NCBI GenBank assembly: GCA_010672825.2
Contig: JAAHFU020000002.1
Coordinates: 1,934,001 to 1,998,000 of the forward strand
DNA length: 64,000 nucleotides
Source: Leptolyngbya sp. SIO1E4
GTDB lineage: Bacteria > Cyanobacteriota > Cyanobacteriia > Phormidesmidales > Phormidesmidaceae
Direction: 5' to 3'
In this document: positions 54,398 to 64,000 of the stretch, in pieces
How the letters are laid out: every line of letters begins with the position of its first letter
How positions within the stretch are numbered: the stretch's first letter is position 1
The notes under the pieces: model-generated
Database searches by the model: none
Seen by the model: only the letters and a program-made list of their open reading frames with translations
Told to the model about the DNA's origin: nothing
Translations under genes and position numbers: made by a program

Positions 54398-55063
54398 CTA
54401 TTCCAGCTTGGGGAGAAATTTATTGGCGAGCAGGGCTACCTGGATGCGATCTCGCAGTTGCAAATGGCTCAAAATGCTGCTGACGTGGTTTTTCACAGTG
54501 CGTTCTGAAATATGCAAGGCTTTGGCAATCTCGCGATTGTTGGCACCAGTCGCAATCAGCTGCAAAACCTCTTGCTCCCGAGGGGAGAGCGTCAAAAACT
54601 CAGGGGGGACGGTCGCCGTCGTCGAGCGCTTGGGGGAGGCTGTTAGGGTTTTTTCAAACAGGCCTGGCCCCAAGTAGGTATAGCCTTTGTAGATAGAGCG
54701 AATTGCCTCGGCTAGTTCATCGGAGGGGGTGTCTTTCAGGAGATACCCTTTAGCGCCATGCCGCATGGCCTCAGCAACGTATTCGTCATCATCAAACGTG
54801 CTCAAGATGAGGACGCTGATACTATTCGCCCAACGGTGGCAAATTTCCTGGGTTGCAGCCACCCCATCCATAACCGGCATGCGAATATCCAGCAGCACCA
54901 GATCAGGCTGGTCAGGGGTATCCATGAGGGCGGTGATCAGGGCCAGTGCCGCTTGCCCATTCTCCGCTTCGCCAACCACCTCAATATCTGGTTTAGCCTG
55001 CAGCAGACTGCTCAACCCCTGGCGAATCAGTACCTGATCATCCACAATCACCAGTCGGATCAC
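54398..55063 (-). CDS. NarL/LuxR-type response regulator
   Basis: A 221-residue regulator: receiver domain with phospho-acceptor Asp in LVLLDIRMPVMDG, then a linker and a GerE/LuxR helix-turn-helix (LSPREQEVLQLIATGANNRE and HISERTVKNHVSSIL). It begins within the stop of the kinase gene (ATGA overlap), so the pair is cotranslated and forms a cognate two-component system. Its targets are unknown; the MacAB-like exporter upstream on the other strand is a reasonable candidate because it is divergent from the kinase gene. Confidence 0.94.
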   Translation of the reverse strand: MIRLVIVDDQVLIRQGLSSLLQAKPDIEVVGEAENGQAALALITALMDTPDQPDLVLLDIRMPVMDGVAATQEICHRWANSISVLILSTFDDDEYVAEAMRHGAKGYLLKDTPSDELAEAIRSIYKGYTYLGPGLFEKTLTASPKRSTTATVPPEFLTLSPREQEVLQLIATGANNREIAKALHISERTVKNHVSSILSHLQLRDRIQVALLANKFLPKLE

Positions 55064-56355
55064 ATCACTACCTCAACTAAAGGCAACTGAGCGCTCAGCC
55101 GACAGCCTTGGTAGGGGGCGGTGGCAATATGCAGCTGCCCGCCCATGGCAACTGCCCGTTCTCGCATGCTCTTGAGCCCAAACCCGGCTGTGGTTTGAGC
55201 CGGGTCAAAACCAATGCCGTTGTCTTCTATCATCAGCCAGAGGTAGTCTAAATCGGTCTTTATTTGTAGCTTAATCTGATCGGCCTGGCTATGCCGGACT
55301 ACGTTGGTCAAGGCTTCTTGCACAAGGCGATAGACGGTTGCACCGACTTCTCTTTTGATGGGGTTAACCAGGTCTAACTCATAGACAAAATCTCCCGGGA
55401 TTTGGCACTGCAATTCACCGCAAAGCTGCTCTAAAGCGGATACGAGTGGCTTTCCATTGAGCGGATCAGACCGTAGGGTTGAAACCGAGTGTCGAATTTC
55501 TGTCAGGGCCGTTGCGGCTAACTGTTGGGCCGATTGGAGGTAGGTTTCGGTTTTGTGAGCATCTGAGGGAGAAAACAGCAGCGCATTTTCTAGCTGAATC
55601 CGCAGGGCTGTCAGATTGTGGCCCACCGCGTCGTGAATTTCTCGGGCAATGCGATTGCGTTCTTGTAGGGTGGCCTGATCTTCGATTCGTAAGGCATAGC
55701 GGCGCAGTTGCTGGTGGGCAGCGGCGAGCTGCTGACGACTGTTGCGCTCTGAGAGCACAGCATTGACCAGCATTAACCCGAAGGCCAAAATCAAACCGCA
55801 GAGCAAAATACCGCTAATGCCGACAAACAGAATCAGGGTCCTGAGCTGAGGAATCGTCAAAGCGGGCAGTTTAGCCAGGTCTGCATGGATGCCTTGAATG
55901 TCTGATAACGGAATAATCAACGAGGTGGTGGCTAGCCCAAAGGCGACCCCGGTCACCCACCAGCGGCCTGAGCGGCGAAAGATCAAATACCCTCGAATGG
56001 CGACGACCAGATAAGGCATCAAAAATGGAGATAGCCATTGCCCCAGGGTGGTGGCGATTAAAATCAGCCCAAACTGTACGGCAATGTAAATCCATTTGTT
56101 GAGGGCTGACCCGACGGGCAGTCGCAGCCCGAGTAACCCTAAGACCAGCAGGCATATTAAAGTCCACAGCCAGGCAAACGGAACCAGTTCAGTTTCTGCC
56201 AGGGATTCGCCCAACAACGTGGATAGATAGGGCAGGTTTTCCCAGGGCAGTTCAGACAAGACCGCGATGCCCAGCAAAATCCACTCGGTAAGCTGTATCG
56301 GGCGAAAAGGGTGGGGTTGGGTTCGGAACCGATGTTTCACGAGCCGGGGGCGCAA
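55060..56355 (-). CDS. NarL-family sensor histidine kinase
   Basis: A 431-residue membrane kinase with about six N-terminal helices, no recognised sensor domain, and a HisKA_3 dimerisation domain (ERNRIAREIHDAVGHNLTAL) followed by the ATPase domain (EALTNVVRHSQADQI, ENDNGIGF-like EDNGIGFD, GFGLKSMRERAVAMGG). The His is in REIHDAVGH. It starts at TTG 56355 with GAAGGG 7 bases before; GTG at 56340 is an alternative. Such intramembrane-sensing kinases often answer to cell-envelope stress or antimicrobials. Confidence 0.9.
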   Translation of the reverse strand: MRPRLVKHRFRTQPHPFRPIQLTEWILLGIAVLSELPWENLPYLSTLLGESLAETELVPFAWLWTLICLLVLGLLGLRLPVGSALNKWIYIAVQFGLILIATTLGQWLSPFLMPYLVVAIRGYLIFRRSGRWWVTGVAFGLATTSLIIPLSDIQGIHADLAKLPALTIPQLRTLILFVGISGILLCGLILAFGLMLVNAVLSERNSRQQLAAAHQQLRRYALRIEDQATLQERNRIAREIHDAVGHNLTALRIQLENALLFSPSDAHKTETYLQSAQQLAATALTEIRHSVSTLRSDPLNGKPLVSALEQLCGELQCQIPGDFVYELDLVNPIKREVGATVYRLVQEALTNVVRHSQADQIKLQIKTDLDYLWLMIEDNGIGFDPAQTTAGFGLKSMRERAVAMGGQLHIATAPYQGCRLSAQLPLVEVVM

Positions 56356-56550
56356 TGGATTGCCCTTCTACCTTAAACAACGGGGTTGGGTCTCTACCAG
56401 GGGCTTTCGGTGTAAACGTGGCAAGGTTGTTAGTCCTAAAGACCTATCGATAAATCGATCTTCAGACTCAGGGGTTTCAGGTGCTTAGCCTCATGTCAAA
56501 GACCTGGGGTGGTTTTTACGATTAAGCTTCAAATCGTTGCACAAACGGCT

Positions 56551-57897
56551 ATGAAAGTTCAAGTCTGGCCTCGCTTTAAAATAGCCTCTCCCTGGGTTTG
56601 GGGGCTAATAATGGTTGTTGCGCTGGGGGGCGGTGCTCTGGTCTATCTTCAGCAGCGGCAGAGTGGCTTCTCGCCTTCCCTTGATCAGCAGACGGTGCTG
56701 GTTGAGCGCCAAGACCTCACCTCCCAAATTTTGGCTAGCGGGGTTGTACAAGCAGAACGCACCATTAACCTGAGTCCTGAAGACTCTGGCAAAATTGCAG
56801 AATTGCTGGTTCAAGAAGGTGATTTTGTGACCCAGGGGCAAATGATTGCTCGGATGGCCAGCCGTCGCAGTCAGGCAGAGGTGAATCAGTTTCAGGCGGC
56901 GTTAGATCAAGCCGAAGCCGATCTGACTCAAAGAAGAGCGGGGGCTCGCTCCGAAGAGATTGCCGAGGCCCAGGCCCGCGTTGAAGCCGCCCAAGCCTCC
57001 GTTGAGGCGACCCAGGCTCAACTCCAAAAAGCTCAGGCAGAACTCACGCGGTTTCAACAGCTGGCTGATCAGGGGGCCGTTTCTGCCAATGAGTTAGGCA
57101 CTTATCTCACCACTGAGCAGGAAACCAACGCCAATCTGGTGGCTGACCAGCAACGGCTAGAGGAAGCCCAAGCAGCCCTGGCGATGCTGCGTAACGGTAC
57201 CCGCCCTGAAGAGGTTGCCCAGGCAGAAGCAGCGGTTGCCCAGGCGGAAGCCCAGCTGACGGCCGTGCAAGTGCAGTTGGAAGAGACCGTTGTGCGGGCT
57301 CCTTTTGCCGGAATTATTACCCGCCGCTTTGCCGAAACTGGTGATTTCGTCACCCCTAACACGGCAGCCTCTTCTGGTGATGGTGCTTCTTCTACCTCCA
57401 TTGCTGAACTCTCTAGTGGCTTGGAAATTGAGGCGAAGGTGCCTGAGGCTAATATTGCCAAGCTGCGAGTTGGCCAGACTGCTGAAATCCGCAGTAATGC
57501 CTATCCTGACCAGGTTTTTGCAGGAAACATCAAGCTCATTGCCCCTCGCGCTATTCGAGACAACGAAGTCACGGTTTTTCGCGTCAAGGTAACCCTATCC
57601 ACGGGGCAAGACATCCTGAAATCAGGCATGAATGTGCGGCTGACTTTTATCGGCGATCCCATTACCGATGCCCTGGTGATTCCGCTGGCGGCGGTGGTGA
57701 CTCAACCCGATGGTGAAACGGGGGTTTATCTCAGCAATGAGGAGACGTCGGCTGCTCCTGCCTTTCATCCTATCCAGATTGGGATTACGACCGGTGCTCA
57801 GGTGGAGGTGATTGAAGGCCTCAGCCCAGGCGATCGCATCTTAATTGAGCCGCCTGCTGACAAAAAGATCGAAGGCGTTGACACGGTTGGATTTTGA
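56551..57897 (+). CDS. HlyD/MacA-like periplasmic adaptor
   Basis: A 448-residue membrane-fusion protein. One N-terminal membrane anchor (VWGLIMVVALGGGALVYL) is followed by a lipoyl half (TVLVERQDLTSQILASGVVQ), a long Ala-Glu-rich coiled-coil hairpin (~120-250), the second lipoyl half VRAPFAGIITRRFAETGDFV and beta-barrel and membrane-proximal domains. It docks a permease to an outer-membrane channel. Gene order adaptor, permease, ATPase is that of MacAB-like exporters. An in-frame GTG at 56509 would add 14 residues. It is divergent from the kinase gene. Confidence 0.9.
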   Translation: MKVQVWPRFKIASPWVWGLIMVVALGGGALVYLQQRQSGFSPSLDQQTVLVERQDLTSQILASGVVQAERTINLSPEDSGKIAELLVQEGDFVTQGQMIARMASRRSQAEVNQFQAALDQAEADLTQRRAGARSEEIAEAQARVEAAQASVEATQAQLQKAQAELTRFQQLADQGAVSANELGTYLTTEQETNANLVADQQRLEEAQAALAMLRNGTRPEEVAQAEAAVAQAEAQLTAVQVQLEETVVRAPFAGIITRRFAETGDFVTPNTAASSGDGASSTSIAELSSGLEIEAKVPEANIAKLRVGQTAEIRSNAYPDQVFAGNIKLIAPRAIRDNEVTVFRVKVTLSTGQDILKSGMNVRLTFIGDPITDALVIPLAAVVTQPDGETGVYLSNEETSAAPAFHPIQIGITTGAQVEVIEGLSPGDRILIEPPADKKIEGVDTVGF

Positions 57898-57899
57898 CC

Positions 57900-59105
57900 A
57901 TGAACCTCACCGAAAACTTCCAAATGGCGCTCAAAACTCTGAGTGCTAATCGACTCAGAAGCCTCTTGACCATGTTGGGCATCATCATCGGTAATGCGTC
58001 TGTAATTGCGATGGTGGCGATTGGAGAAGGGGCCAAGCAGTTTACCCAAGAACGCTTAGAGTCTTTTGGTCCGAATCAGCTCACCATTTTTGCCGGTCGC
58101 CCCGATGAGTTTGGCACTACGGATGATGCGGCTGAACTGACGTTGGCAGATGTGACGGCGATCGCCCAGCAGGCCCCCGCTGTCCAGGAGATTGCGCCGC
58201 AAATTGCCACCCAACTGCAACTGACCCATCGGGCGCGATCGCGCCAAGCGAGCCTGATTGGCTCTACCTCTGGCATTGTCTATGTGCGTAACCTGCAAGT
58301 AGAAGAAGGTCGATTTTTGAGTTCGACTGATCTGCAGCAGAACACCCAGGCCATCGTGCTGGGGGCTGTCCTGGCGCGGCGGCTGTTTGGTCAGCAGTCT
58401 CCCCTGGGGGAGGCCCTGCAAGTAGGCGATTTCAACTTTCAGGTGATTGGGGTGCTCGCCCCTAAAGGGAGCCTCTTTGGCGTTAACTATGACGAAACCG
58501 CCTACGTCCCGATTACCACGATGGCCTATCAGCTATCTGGGCGGCGATCGCCAAACGGTATCCCGATCGACTATCTAGAAGTTTCGGCCCGAGATGCAGA
58601 GAGTATTCGAGCAGCGGCCTTCCAAATTGGCAACATCTTGACCCGTCGTCACGGCAAGCAAAATTTTTCTATCTTTGCCAATAAGTCTTTTCAGGATTTG
58701 GTGGCACAAATCACCGGCAGCTTGAGTTTGGTGCTGGCTGCGATCGCCGGCATTTCTTTGCTGGTGGGCGGCATTGGTGTCATGAATATCATGCTGGTTT
58801 CTGTGACCGAGCGTACCCACGAAATTGGCCTCCGCAAGGCCATTGGTGCCACCCAACGGGTGATCCTGACCCAGTTTTTGATTGAGGCCATCATTCTCTC
58901 GGTTGCAGGGGGGGTGATTGGTATCGGACTGGGAACGGGCGGTGCCTTTCTGGTCACGGTCTTTAGTCCGCTGAGCCCTGGGGTAACCCTCGATGCCATT
59001 GTTCTGGCCACGGGGGTTTCTGGCGGCATCGGCCTGATTTTTGGGGTTGTTCCAGCGCGCCAGGCCGCTCGCTTAGATCCAATTGTTGCTCTCAGGGGTC
59101 AGTAA
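57900..59105 (+). CDS. MacB-like ABC transporter permease
   Basis: A 401-residue permease of the MacB/FtsX type: N-terminal helix (LLTMLGIIIGNASVIAMVAIGEG), a large periplasmic domain, and three C-terminal helices (LVLAAIAGISLLVGGIGVMNIM, FLIEAIILSVAGGVIGIGLGTG and ATGVSGGIGLIFGVVPARQAA in parts). VTERTHEIGLRKAIGA is the conserved loop before the second helix. It starts two bases after the adaptor stop, so coupling is tight. Mechanotransmission-type transporters export peptides, antibiotics or lipoproteins; the cargo is unknown. Confidence 0.92.
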   Translation: MNLTENFQMALKTLSANRLRSLLTMLGIIIGNASVIAMVAIGEGAKQFTQERLESFGPNQLTIFAGRPDEFGTTDDAAELTLADVTAIAQQAPAVQEIAPQIATQLQLTHRARSRQASLIGSTSGIVYVRNLQVEEGRFLSSTDLQQNTQAIVLGAVLARRLFGQQSPLGEALQVGDFNFQVIGVLAPKGSLFGVNYDETAYVPITTMAYQLSGRRSPNGIPIDYLEVSARDAESIRAAAFQIGNILTRRHGKQNFSIFANKSFQDLVAQITGSLSLVLAAIAGISLLVGGIGVMNIMLVSVTERTHEIGLRKAIGATQRVILTQFLIEAIILSVAGGVIGIGLGTGGAFLVTVFSPLSPGVTLDAIVLATGVSGGIGLIFGVVPARQAARLDPIVALRGQ

Positions 59106-59129
59106 GAGGATTGCAAAAACTAGCCCCGA

Positions 59130-59196
59130 CAAGATGGGGGATGGATAGCCCTGTGTCCTGTCTTGACCAAGATGTCCTGGCCTCATCTGAACAGTG
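59130..59196 (-). repeat. Family C repeat fragment within an operon
   Basis: CCCTGTGTCCTGTCTTGACC and AAGATGTCCTGGCCTCATCT, GAACAG are the complement of the left half of family C. The fragment separates the permease from the ATPase gene without stopping the operon order. Confidence 0.65.
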
Positions 59197-59216
59197 CCAC
59201 AAACAGGATGACTTTA

Positions 59217-59927
59217 ATGCCGCTTATTCAAGTTTTTGATGTCACCAAAACCTACGGGATTGGTGATGTCCGGGTTGATGCCCTGGCGGGTGTGAGCTTC
59301 ACCGTGGAAACCGGAGACTATTGCGCCATTATGGGGGCGTCTGGCTCTGGCAAATCAACCCTGATGAACATCATCGGCTGCCTTGATCGCCCGACGGCTG
59401 GCAGCTATCGTCTCGACAATGTTGAGGTCGATCAGCTCGGAGACGATGAGCTGGCCCATATCCGCAATCGCAAAATTGGGTTTGTTTTTCAGCAGTTTCA
59501 TCTGCTACCCCAGCTCACCGCCCTGGAAAATGTAATGCTACCGATGGTCTATGCGGGGGTGTCCCCGAAAGCACGCCAGCAACGGGCTGAAGCTGCCCTG
59601 ATACAGGTGGGGCTAGAGCAGCGACTGCATAATCGCCCGCAACAGCTTTCTGGGGGGCAGCAGCAACGGGTCGCGATCGCCCGCGCGATCGTGAACCAAC
59701 CAGTACTGCTATTAGCCGATGAACCCACGGGTGCCTTAGACTCACAAACCACTGAGGAAATTCTCGGAATCTTTGGTGACCTCAATGCTGGGGGGATGAC
59801 GGTGGTGATGGTGACCCATGAGGCTGAGGTGGCTCGCAACACGCGCCGCGTCATCTGGTTTAAGGACGGGTACATTGTGCACAGCGCGCTTGACCCTCAC
59901 AATTTAGGCAGTGTGGTTGTGGGCTAA
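59217..59927 (+). CDS. ABC transporter ATPase (MacB/LolD-type)
   Basis: A 236-residue ATPase: Walker A MGASGSGKSTLMNIIG, Q-loop FVFQQFHLLPQLTALENVML (in parts), signature LSGGQQQRVAIARAIV, Walker B LLLADEPTGALDS and switch His in VVMVTHEAEVARN. It drives the neighbouring permease. The ATG at 59217 (MPLIQVFDVTK) has AGGA 7 bases before; frames further upstream come from the repeat fragment and are not used. Confidence 0.95.
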   Translation: MPLIQVFDVTKTYGIGDVRVDALAGVSFTVETGDYCAIMGASGSGKSTLMNIIGCLDRPTAGSYRLDNVEVDQLGDDELAHIRNRKIGFVFQQFHLLPQLTALENVMLPMVYAGVSPKARQQRAEAALIQVGLEQRLHNRPQQLSGGQQQRVAIARAIVNQPVLLLADEPTGALDSQTTEEILGIFGDLNAGGMTVVMVTHEAEVARNTRRVIWFKDGYIVHSALDPHNLGSVVVG

Positions 59928-59931
59928 TGAA

Positions 59932-59985
59932 GGCAGGGTCTAGGGGTTGGGGTCTAGGCTTAGATCAAGCTTGCTGATATGGGGT
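59932..59985 (+). repeat. Family C repeat fragment
   Basis: GGCAGGGTCTAGGGGTTGGG, GTCTAGGCTTAGATC and TGCTGATATGG are the core and right end of family C. It overlaps the last codons of the convergent GGDEF gene. Confidence 0.6.
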
Positions 59986-60915
59986 GAGGACTGTCTGATT
60001 GCGGCCTTGAGACTTTGCGTTGTACAAAGCGCGATCGGCAACTTCTAACACGTCTTTAGGATCAGTCGTGAGGTTCGGCAATGTGCAGGTCGCTCCCATG
60101 CTCAAGGTGACGATGGAAGCAATTTGAGAGCCCTTGTGGGGAATCGCCGCGTTACTGAGTTTGGTATGAATGCGCTTGGCCACGTGCTCCGTACCCGTAC
60201 CATCTGTCTCGGGGAGTAAGATCACAAACTCTTCACCACCGTAGCGAGCGACCAGATCAGCCGGGCGCATAATGCTGAGCTGCAGTAGTTGACTAATGTC
60301 TTGCAGGCAAAAATCACCGGCTAAATGACCATACAGATCGTTGTATTGCTTGAAGAAATCAACGTCGCAGAAGATAACGCCCAGCGGTTGCTGTTGACGC
60401 GCTAACCGCCTCCATTCTTTAGACAATAGTTCTTCAAAATAGCGACGGTTTGCCAGCCGAGTCAGGCCATCAAGACGAGCAAGCTGCTGAAGTTCCTTAT
60501 TCGCCGTAGCTAACTGCTGATTAATGGCTCCGAGCTGATGCATCAGCTCCCGCTCTCGCAGCACCTGCCGCATGCGATGCCGCAGCACCGCCATATGGAT
60601 GGGTTTGGTGACGTAGTCGATGGCGCCCACTGAAAAAGCCCGATCAACCGATTCCTGATCGGACAACCCGGTAATCATCACCACAGGTGGACACTGATCT
60701 TGCAACAATGCTTTTAACTCGGCACAGCAGGTAAAGCCATCCATATTGGGCATTTTGGCATCCAAGAAAATCATGTCTTGGGTCTGTTTCTGGGCCAGTT
60801 CTAAACATTCCTGCCCGGTCTCAGCTTGGGTTACCTGATGCCCCTCTTGCTGCATCGCCAAGTTCAAGATAGTGCGTGCTAAAGCATCATCATCTGCAAT
60901 TAAAATGTTTGCCAC
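59965..60915 (-). CDS. Response regulator with GGDEF domain
   Basis: A 316-residue REC-GGDEF protein (WspR/PleD-like), a diguanylate cyclase that makes cyclic di-GMP when phosphorylated. The receiver's Asp is in DMIFLDAKMPNMDGF; the GGDEF domain has RYGGEEFVILLPETD with active-site GGEEF and an intact FCDVDFFKQYNDLYGH metal site. A possible allosteric RxxD lies upstream. It follows the big hybrid kinase on the same strand (gap 100 bases), a likely partner. The last residues overlap a repeat fragment. Confidence 0.93.
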   Translation of the reverse strand: MANILIADDDALARTILNLAMQQEGHQVTQAETGQECLELAQKQTQDMIFLDAKMPNMDGFTCCAELKALLQDQCPPVVMITGLSDQESVDRAFSVGAIDYVTKPIHMAVLRHRMRQVLRERELMHQLGAINQQLATANKELQQLARLDGLTRLANRRYFEELLSKEWRRLARQQQPLGVIFCDVDFFKQYNDLYGHLAGDFCLQDISQLLQLSIMRPADLVARYGGEEFVILLPETDGTGTEHVAKRIHTKLSNAAIPHKGSQIASIVTLSMGATCTLPNLTTDPKDVLEVADRALYNAKSQGRNQTVLTPYQQA

Positions 60916-61015
60916 AGTACCATCCGTCAGGCGAATCTTGCAAGGATTAAAGCGCTTCTAGAGTGCCCATTTTTTAAACATTTGACTCGATAAATCGAGA
61001 TTATAAAAGGGAATA

Positions 61016-63811
61016 TCATGCCGTTAGTTGTAGACAATAGGAGGAAAGCATTTTGATAAATTTGGCATATTCATTTTCGGCTTTAGAAAACGTCGCCGCC
61101 GCATCAGTCAGGGCATGGTTGCGACCCAGCATCTCTAGCTGGTGGCAGAGTTCAGCAAGCGTTGACGCACCTAAACTGGCGCTACTCGATTTGAGCGTGT
61201 GGGCAGCCAGATCTAAATTTTGGGCATCTGACTGGGCGATCGCTGTACGTATTTTATTTAAGAGTTTAGGCGCATCATCTTGATAGATTTCCATCAGCAT
61301 AGTCAAATACTGTTTGCGATCGCTACCTACGGCATCAAGGGTGGCATGTAAGGCCGTGTAGTCAATTACCGAATTTTTGGCGATATCTTCTATTGGGGTT
61401 TTATCGATATCTTTTGTCGTGGCTAGCTCAGCCTCATTTTCTAACGAGTTGGGCTGAATAATCGATACGCATTGCTCTAAGGCTTGGACGAGTTCATGGA
61501 CTCGAATGGGCTTGCTAATGTAGTCGTCCATGCCTGACTCTAAACACCGCTCGCGATCGCCCTGCATCGCGTTAGCCGTCATCGCCACAATCCGAGGTCG
61601 TTGGGTCTGCCATTGTTGGCAAATTTTACGTGTTGCAGCCAATCCATCCATTTCAGGCATATGAACGTCCATCAAAATGACGTCGTAAAATTGGCGATCT
61701 AGCGCGTCAATGGCCTCATACCCATTAGCTACAATATCAGCACGATACCCCATCCGCTCAAGCAGTAATAGCGCTAGCTTCTGATTAATAGGATTATCTT
61801 CAGCCACTAAAATCTTAAGCGGCAAACGCTCAGCAAGGTGATGATCGATTTCAGGGGACTGAGTATCCTGAAATCGAACTTTCTTAGGTTGATCGCTGAG
61901 CACCTCTGTCAAAGCGTTAAAAAGCAGAGATTGTTTGACAGGCTTATTCAGAAATGCTGCGAAATGAGTATTTATTTTTTGATGGTCAAGACCGTATTTA
62001 CCAATAGATGTCAGCATTAACAAAGGTAAGTCTTGCCAGTCCGGCATTTTATGAATCTCGTGGGCTAGGGTTAACCCATCCATTTCAGGCATTTGCATGT
62101 CTAAAATGGCAATATCAATATCTTGCCCTTTTCTGAGTAATGTCAAAGCTTCTGGGCCAGAGTCAGCAATCCAACTTTGCATGCCCCACGCTCTTACTTG
62201 CGATGCCAATATCTCTTGATTAATAGAGTTGTCATCGACAATTAATACCTGTTTATGGAGGAGTTCATTTTGCAGGATAGCAGGCTTGCTTGAGGCTGTA
62301 GCGTCTGCCTGTTCTACCTGAATGGTAAAAGAAAAGGTTGTCCCTTTACCGGTTTCACTCTCAACCCATATTCTCCCCCCCATGAGTTCAGCTAATTGCT
62401 TACAAATAATTAGCCCTAGACCAGTGCCACCATATTTTCGCGTAACAGATGAATCAACCTGAGAAAATGGTAAAAACAGGCGGCTCATCTTATCTGCAGG
62501 GATACCAATACCGGTATCACGCACTGAGAATTCAATTTCACACTGGGTTTTGTGTACGCCGTTTTGATACGTTGTCGTTTTTCCTTCGTTCAATACAACA
62601 GATGCAAACACTTCACCCTGTTGGGTAAATTTAATGGCATTACTGAGTAGATTTACTAGAATTTGTCGTAATCGGGTGATATCCCCAACGACAATTTCTG
62701 GGACATCACGATTAATTTGATAAGCAAGTTCTAAATTCTTTTCAGCCGCTTTAGACAGCAAGATATCAAAGGACTCTTCTACACATTGCCGAATAGAGAA
62801 GGGCTGTTCTTCTAGTTCGAGCATACTAGATTCAATTTTAGAGAAATCTAGAATGTCGTTAATGATTGTGAGCAGCGCATCACCACTGCTGCGAATGGTA
62901 TTGGCAAAGTCTCTTTGTTCAGATGTTAAATCAGTATCGAGCATTAGCCCGGTCATGCCAATCACCGCATTCATAGGCGTGCGGATTTCATGGCTCATTG
63001 TGGCCAAAAACTCGCTTTTGGCTCGGGTGGCATCTAAGGCTTTATCGCGCGCCTCTTGAAAACCATTCAAAGTTTGCTGTAGCTGCTCGGCCATGCTGTT
63101 GAAAGCTAGCTTCAGCTTGTCAAATTCATTCTTACCAGTTACAACCGCTCGCCGATCTAGCTCGCCTCTTGCTAAAGATTGGGCCAGTTCATCTAGTTCA
63201 TGTAAGGGTTTCGATATCTCGAAGCGGAACAGAAGTGCCACAGCCCCTGTCAGCAAACCGGTGATGAGGACTCCTGACAATAGATCAATGACTGTTGATT
63301 GGAAGATCTCTTGCTGGAGATATCGGCTGGTGTAGCCTAAACGAACTTCGCCCAGCTCAACACCGTTATTTTCAATGGGAAGGCGAACTTCATTGATGTT
63401 AGGATTTTGATTAATCGTTGCGACGAGATCTAAGAACTCAGACTCTGTCTCGGCTGTCTCTAGCGTGTTGGTGTAAGGGTTTTGGTAATCAATATGACGC
63501 GTTAGTGGAGATCCAGAATTGGAAATGATGACGCTGTAAATAACCGCTTCATTTTCATCAATTTCCTTAACCAAGCGCTCTAAAGAGAGGAAGTCCATTG
63601 ATAGGATAAATTCAGGCGCAACGCCTGCGAGCACTCTCGTTTCAGCCGAAATTTGCTCTTTCAAGCTGCCGATATCCTCGGCAATTTCCCTACGGATATT
63701 TAAAATCTGGAAAGCAGACTGGGCGACGATAAAGATAAGAGTTGTCAGCCCAAGATAGCGGAGCGTAATGCTGCTCCCTATTTTACCAAATTGGTGAAAT
63801 GGATTATGCAT
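61016..63811 (-). CDS. Hybrid sensor histidine kinase with two receivers and Hpt
   Basis: A 931-residue protein. Two membrane helices (~15-30 and ~175-195) enclose a ~140-residue periplasmic sensor; HAMP follows, then HisKA ([19 protein letters not shown]), HATPase ([28 protein letters not shown]), receiver 1 ([13 protein letters not shown]), receiver 2 ([13 protein letters not shown]), and a C-terminal Hpt domain ([14 protein letters not shown]). All phosphorelay residues are present. The preceding minus-strand gene encodes a probable PhnD-like binding protein, and such pairs are usual for this kinase type, which suggests the binding protein feeds the sensor. Confidence 0.95.
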   Translation of the reverse strand: MHNPFHQFGKIGSSITLRYLGLTTLIFIVAQSAFQILNIRREIAEDIGSLKEQISAETRVLAGVAPEFILSMDFLSLERLVKEIDENEAVIYSVIISNSGSPLTRHIDYQNPYTNTLETAETESEFLDLVATINQNPNINEVRLPIENNGVELGEVRLGYTSRYLQQEIFQSTVIDLLSGVLITGLLTGAVALLFRFEISKPLHELDELAQSLARGELDRRAVVTGKNEFDKLKLAFNSMAEQLQQTLNGFQEARDKALDATRAKSEFLATMSHEIRTPMNAVIGMTGLMLDTDLTSEQRDFANTIRSSGDALLTIINDILDFSKIESSMLELEEQPFSIRQCVEESFDILLSKAAEKNLELAYQINRDVPEIVVGDITRLRQILVNLLSNAIKFTQQGEVFASVVLNEGKTTTYQNGVHKTQCEIEFSVRDTGIGIPADKMSRLFLPFSQVDSSVTRKYGGTGLGLIICKQLAELMGGRIWVESETGKGTTFSFTIQVEQADATASSKPAILQNELLHKQVLIVDDNSINQEILASQVRAWGMQSWIADSGPEALTLLRKGQDIDIAILDMQMPEMDGLTLAHEIHKMPDWQDLPLLMLTSIGKYGLDHQKINTHFAAFLNKPVKQSLLFNALTEVLSDQPKKVRFQDTQSPEIDHHLAERLPLKILVAEDNPINQKLALLLLERMGYRADIVANGYEAIDALDRQFYDVILMDVHMPEMDGLAATRKICQQWQTQRPRIVAMTANAMQGDRERCLESGMDDYISKPIRVHELVQALEQCVSIIQPNSLENEAELATTKDIDKTPIEDIAKNSVIDYTALHATLDAVGSDRKQYLTMLMEIYQDDAPKLLNKIRTAIAQSDAQNLDLAAHTLKSSSASLGASTLAELCHQLEMLGRNHALTDAAATFSKAENEYAKFIKMLSSYCLQLTA

Positions 63812-63844
63812 CGATAGTTCCTAGACTTTAAAGGGGGAATCGGG

Positions 63845-64000
63845 TTATTGAGCATCCCAACTCTTGAGCTGTAAAGCTTCGATCATGCTGTGAATGGATT
63901 CGTAGCTTTCAGAAGGCACAAAACTACTTAAATTAGCGGTTTCTAACGCAGGATGATCTGAAGGAATGTTCAACAGTGCCTCTTTAACAGCTTTAACAAG
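63845..64000 (-). CDS. Probable PhnD/SsuA-type periplasmic binding protein, C-terminal part
   Basis: The frame is open to the window edge on the minus strand; 51 residues remain and end in a stop at 63845. The visible tail, KEALLNIPSDHPALETANLS followed by SFVPSESYESIHSMIEALQL, resembles the end of phosphate/phosphonate-type binding proteins of the PhnD family. The gene lies directly upstream of the hybrid kinase, 33 bases away, a recurring arrangement for this type of sensor. The truncated state makes the call tentative. Confidence 0.55.
   Translation of the reverse strand, partial: LVKAVKEALLNIPSDHPALETANLSSFVPSESYESIHSMIEALQLKSWDAQ

Overview
The window looks like chromosomal DNA of a filamentous, probably Leptolyngbya-like, cyanobacterium. 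The basis is the very frequent HIP1 octamer GCGATCGC, families largely confined to cyanobacteria (DUF6737, a DUF1400 alpha/beta hydrolase, a cyanobacterial Hox hydrogenase, a CP12-like protein, cyanobacterial NACHT and pentapeptide-repeat proteins), a PEP-CTERM protein and many short intergenic repeats. All calls come from reading the sequence; no database was searched.

Layout. 1-8 kb: two paralogous family 2 glycosyltransferases (the first cut by the window edge) flanking an aldo/keto reductase, a decayed reductase remnant, a sulfotransferase and a small secreted protein, then a two-domain histidine phosphatase. 8-12 kb, minus strand: DUF6737, an ABM monooxygenase, an EamA protein, a cytochrome b-like protein coupled to a PadR regulator, and a membrane-anchored endonuclease/exonuclease/phosphatase-fold protein. 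12-18.5 kb: an HTH-NACHT NTPase with an LDLA-type repeat region, an adenosine deaminase-like protein and a membrane pentapeptide-repeat protein with a Val-Ala microsatellite. 18.9-30 kb: a sugar-fermentation block (phosphoglucomutase, glycogen phosphorylase, histidine phosphatase, acetate kinase, AdhE) that also carries a secreted protein made of 38-residue FDELRRENLDKDA repeats. 30-35.4 kb: a UPF0175/DUF3368 toxin-antitoxin pair, CPBP protease, ClpS, STAS protein, and the CrcB/DUF190 fluoride pair.

36-44 kb is the most remarkable part: hoxEFUY, a CP12-like gene, hoxH, a thioredoxin-like [2Fe-2S] protein, a PAS protein, a SpoIIE-type phosphatase, an unannotated 42-codon frame and hoxW, in one direction. 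The ferredoxin-like/PAS/SpoIIE trio resembles a cassette known from [FeFe]-hydrogenase loci of anaerobes, and the CP12 has lost its C-terminal cysteine pair. With the upstream glycogen block this suggests a dark-fermentation island: glycogen to glucose phosphates, with acetate, ethanol and H2 as outlets.

44-64 kb: MurJ, a GDSL esterase with PEP-CTERM anchor, a divergent RHH-regulator pair around TGTTGCAACA palindromes, an MscS channel, a CRISPR array of 18 repeats plus a degenerate end with no cas genes in the window, a DUF1400 hydrolase, a NarL-type two-component system, a MacAB-like exporter, a GGDEF response regulator, a large hybrid kinase and the end of a probable PhnD-like binding protein. 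Gaps are littered with at least four short repeat families, here called A, B, C and D; one copy of B sits inside a copy of A and another inside a copy of C. No tRNA, rRNA or transposase gene was recognised.
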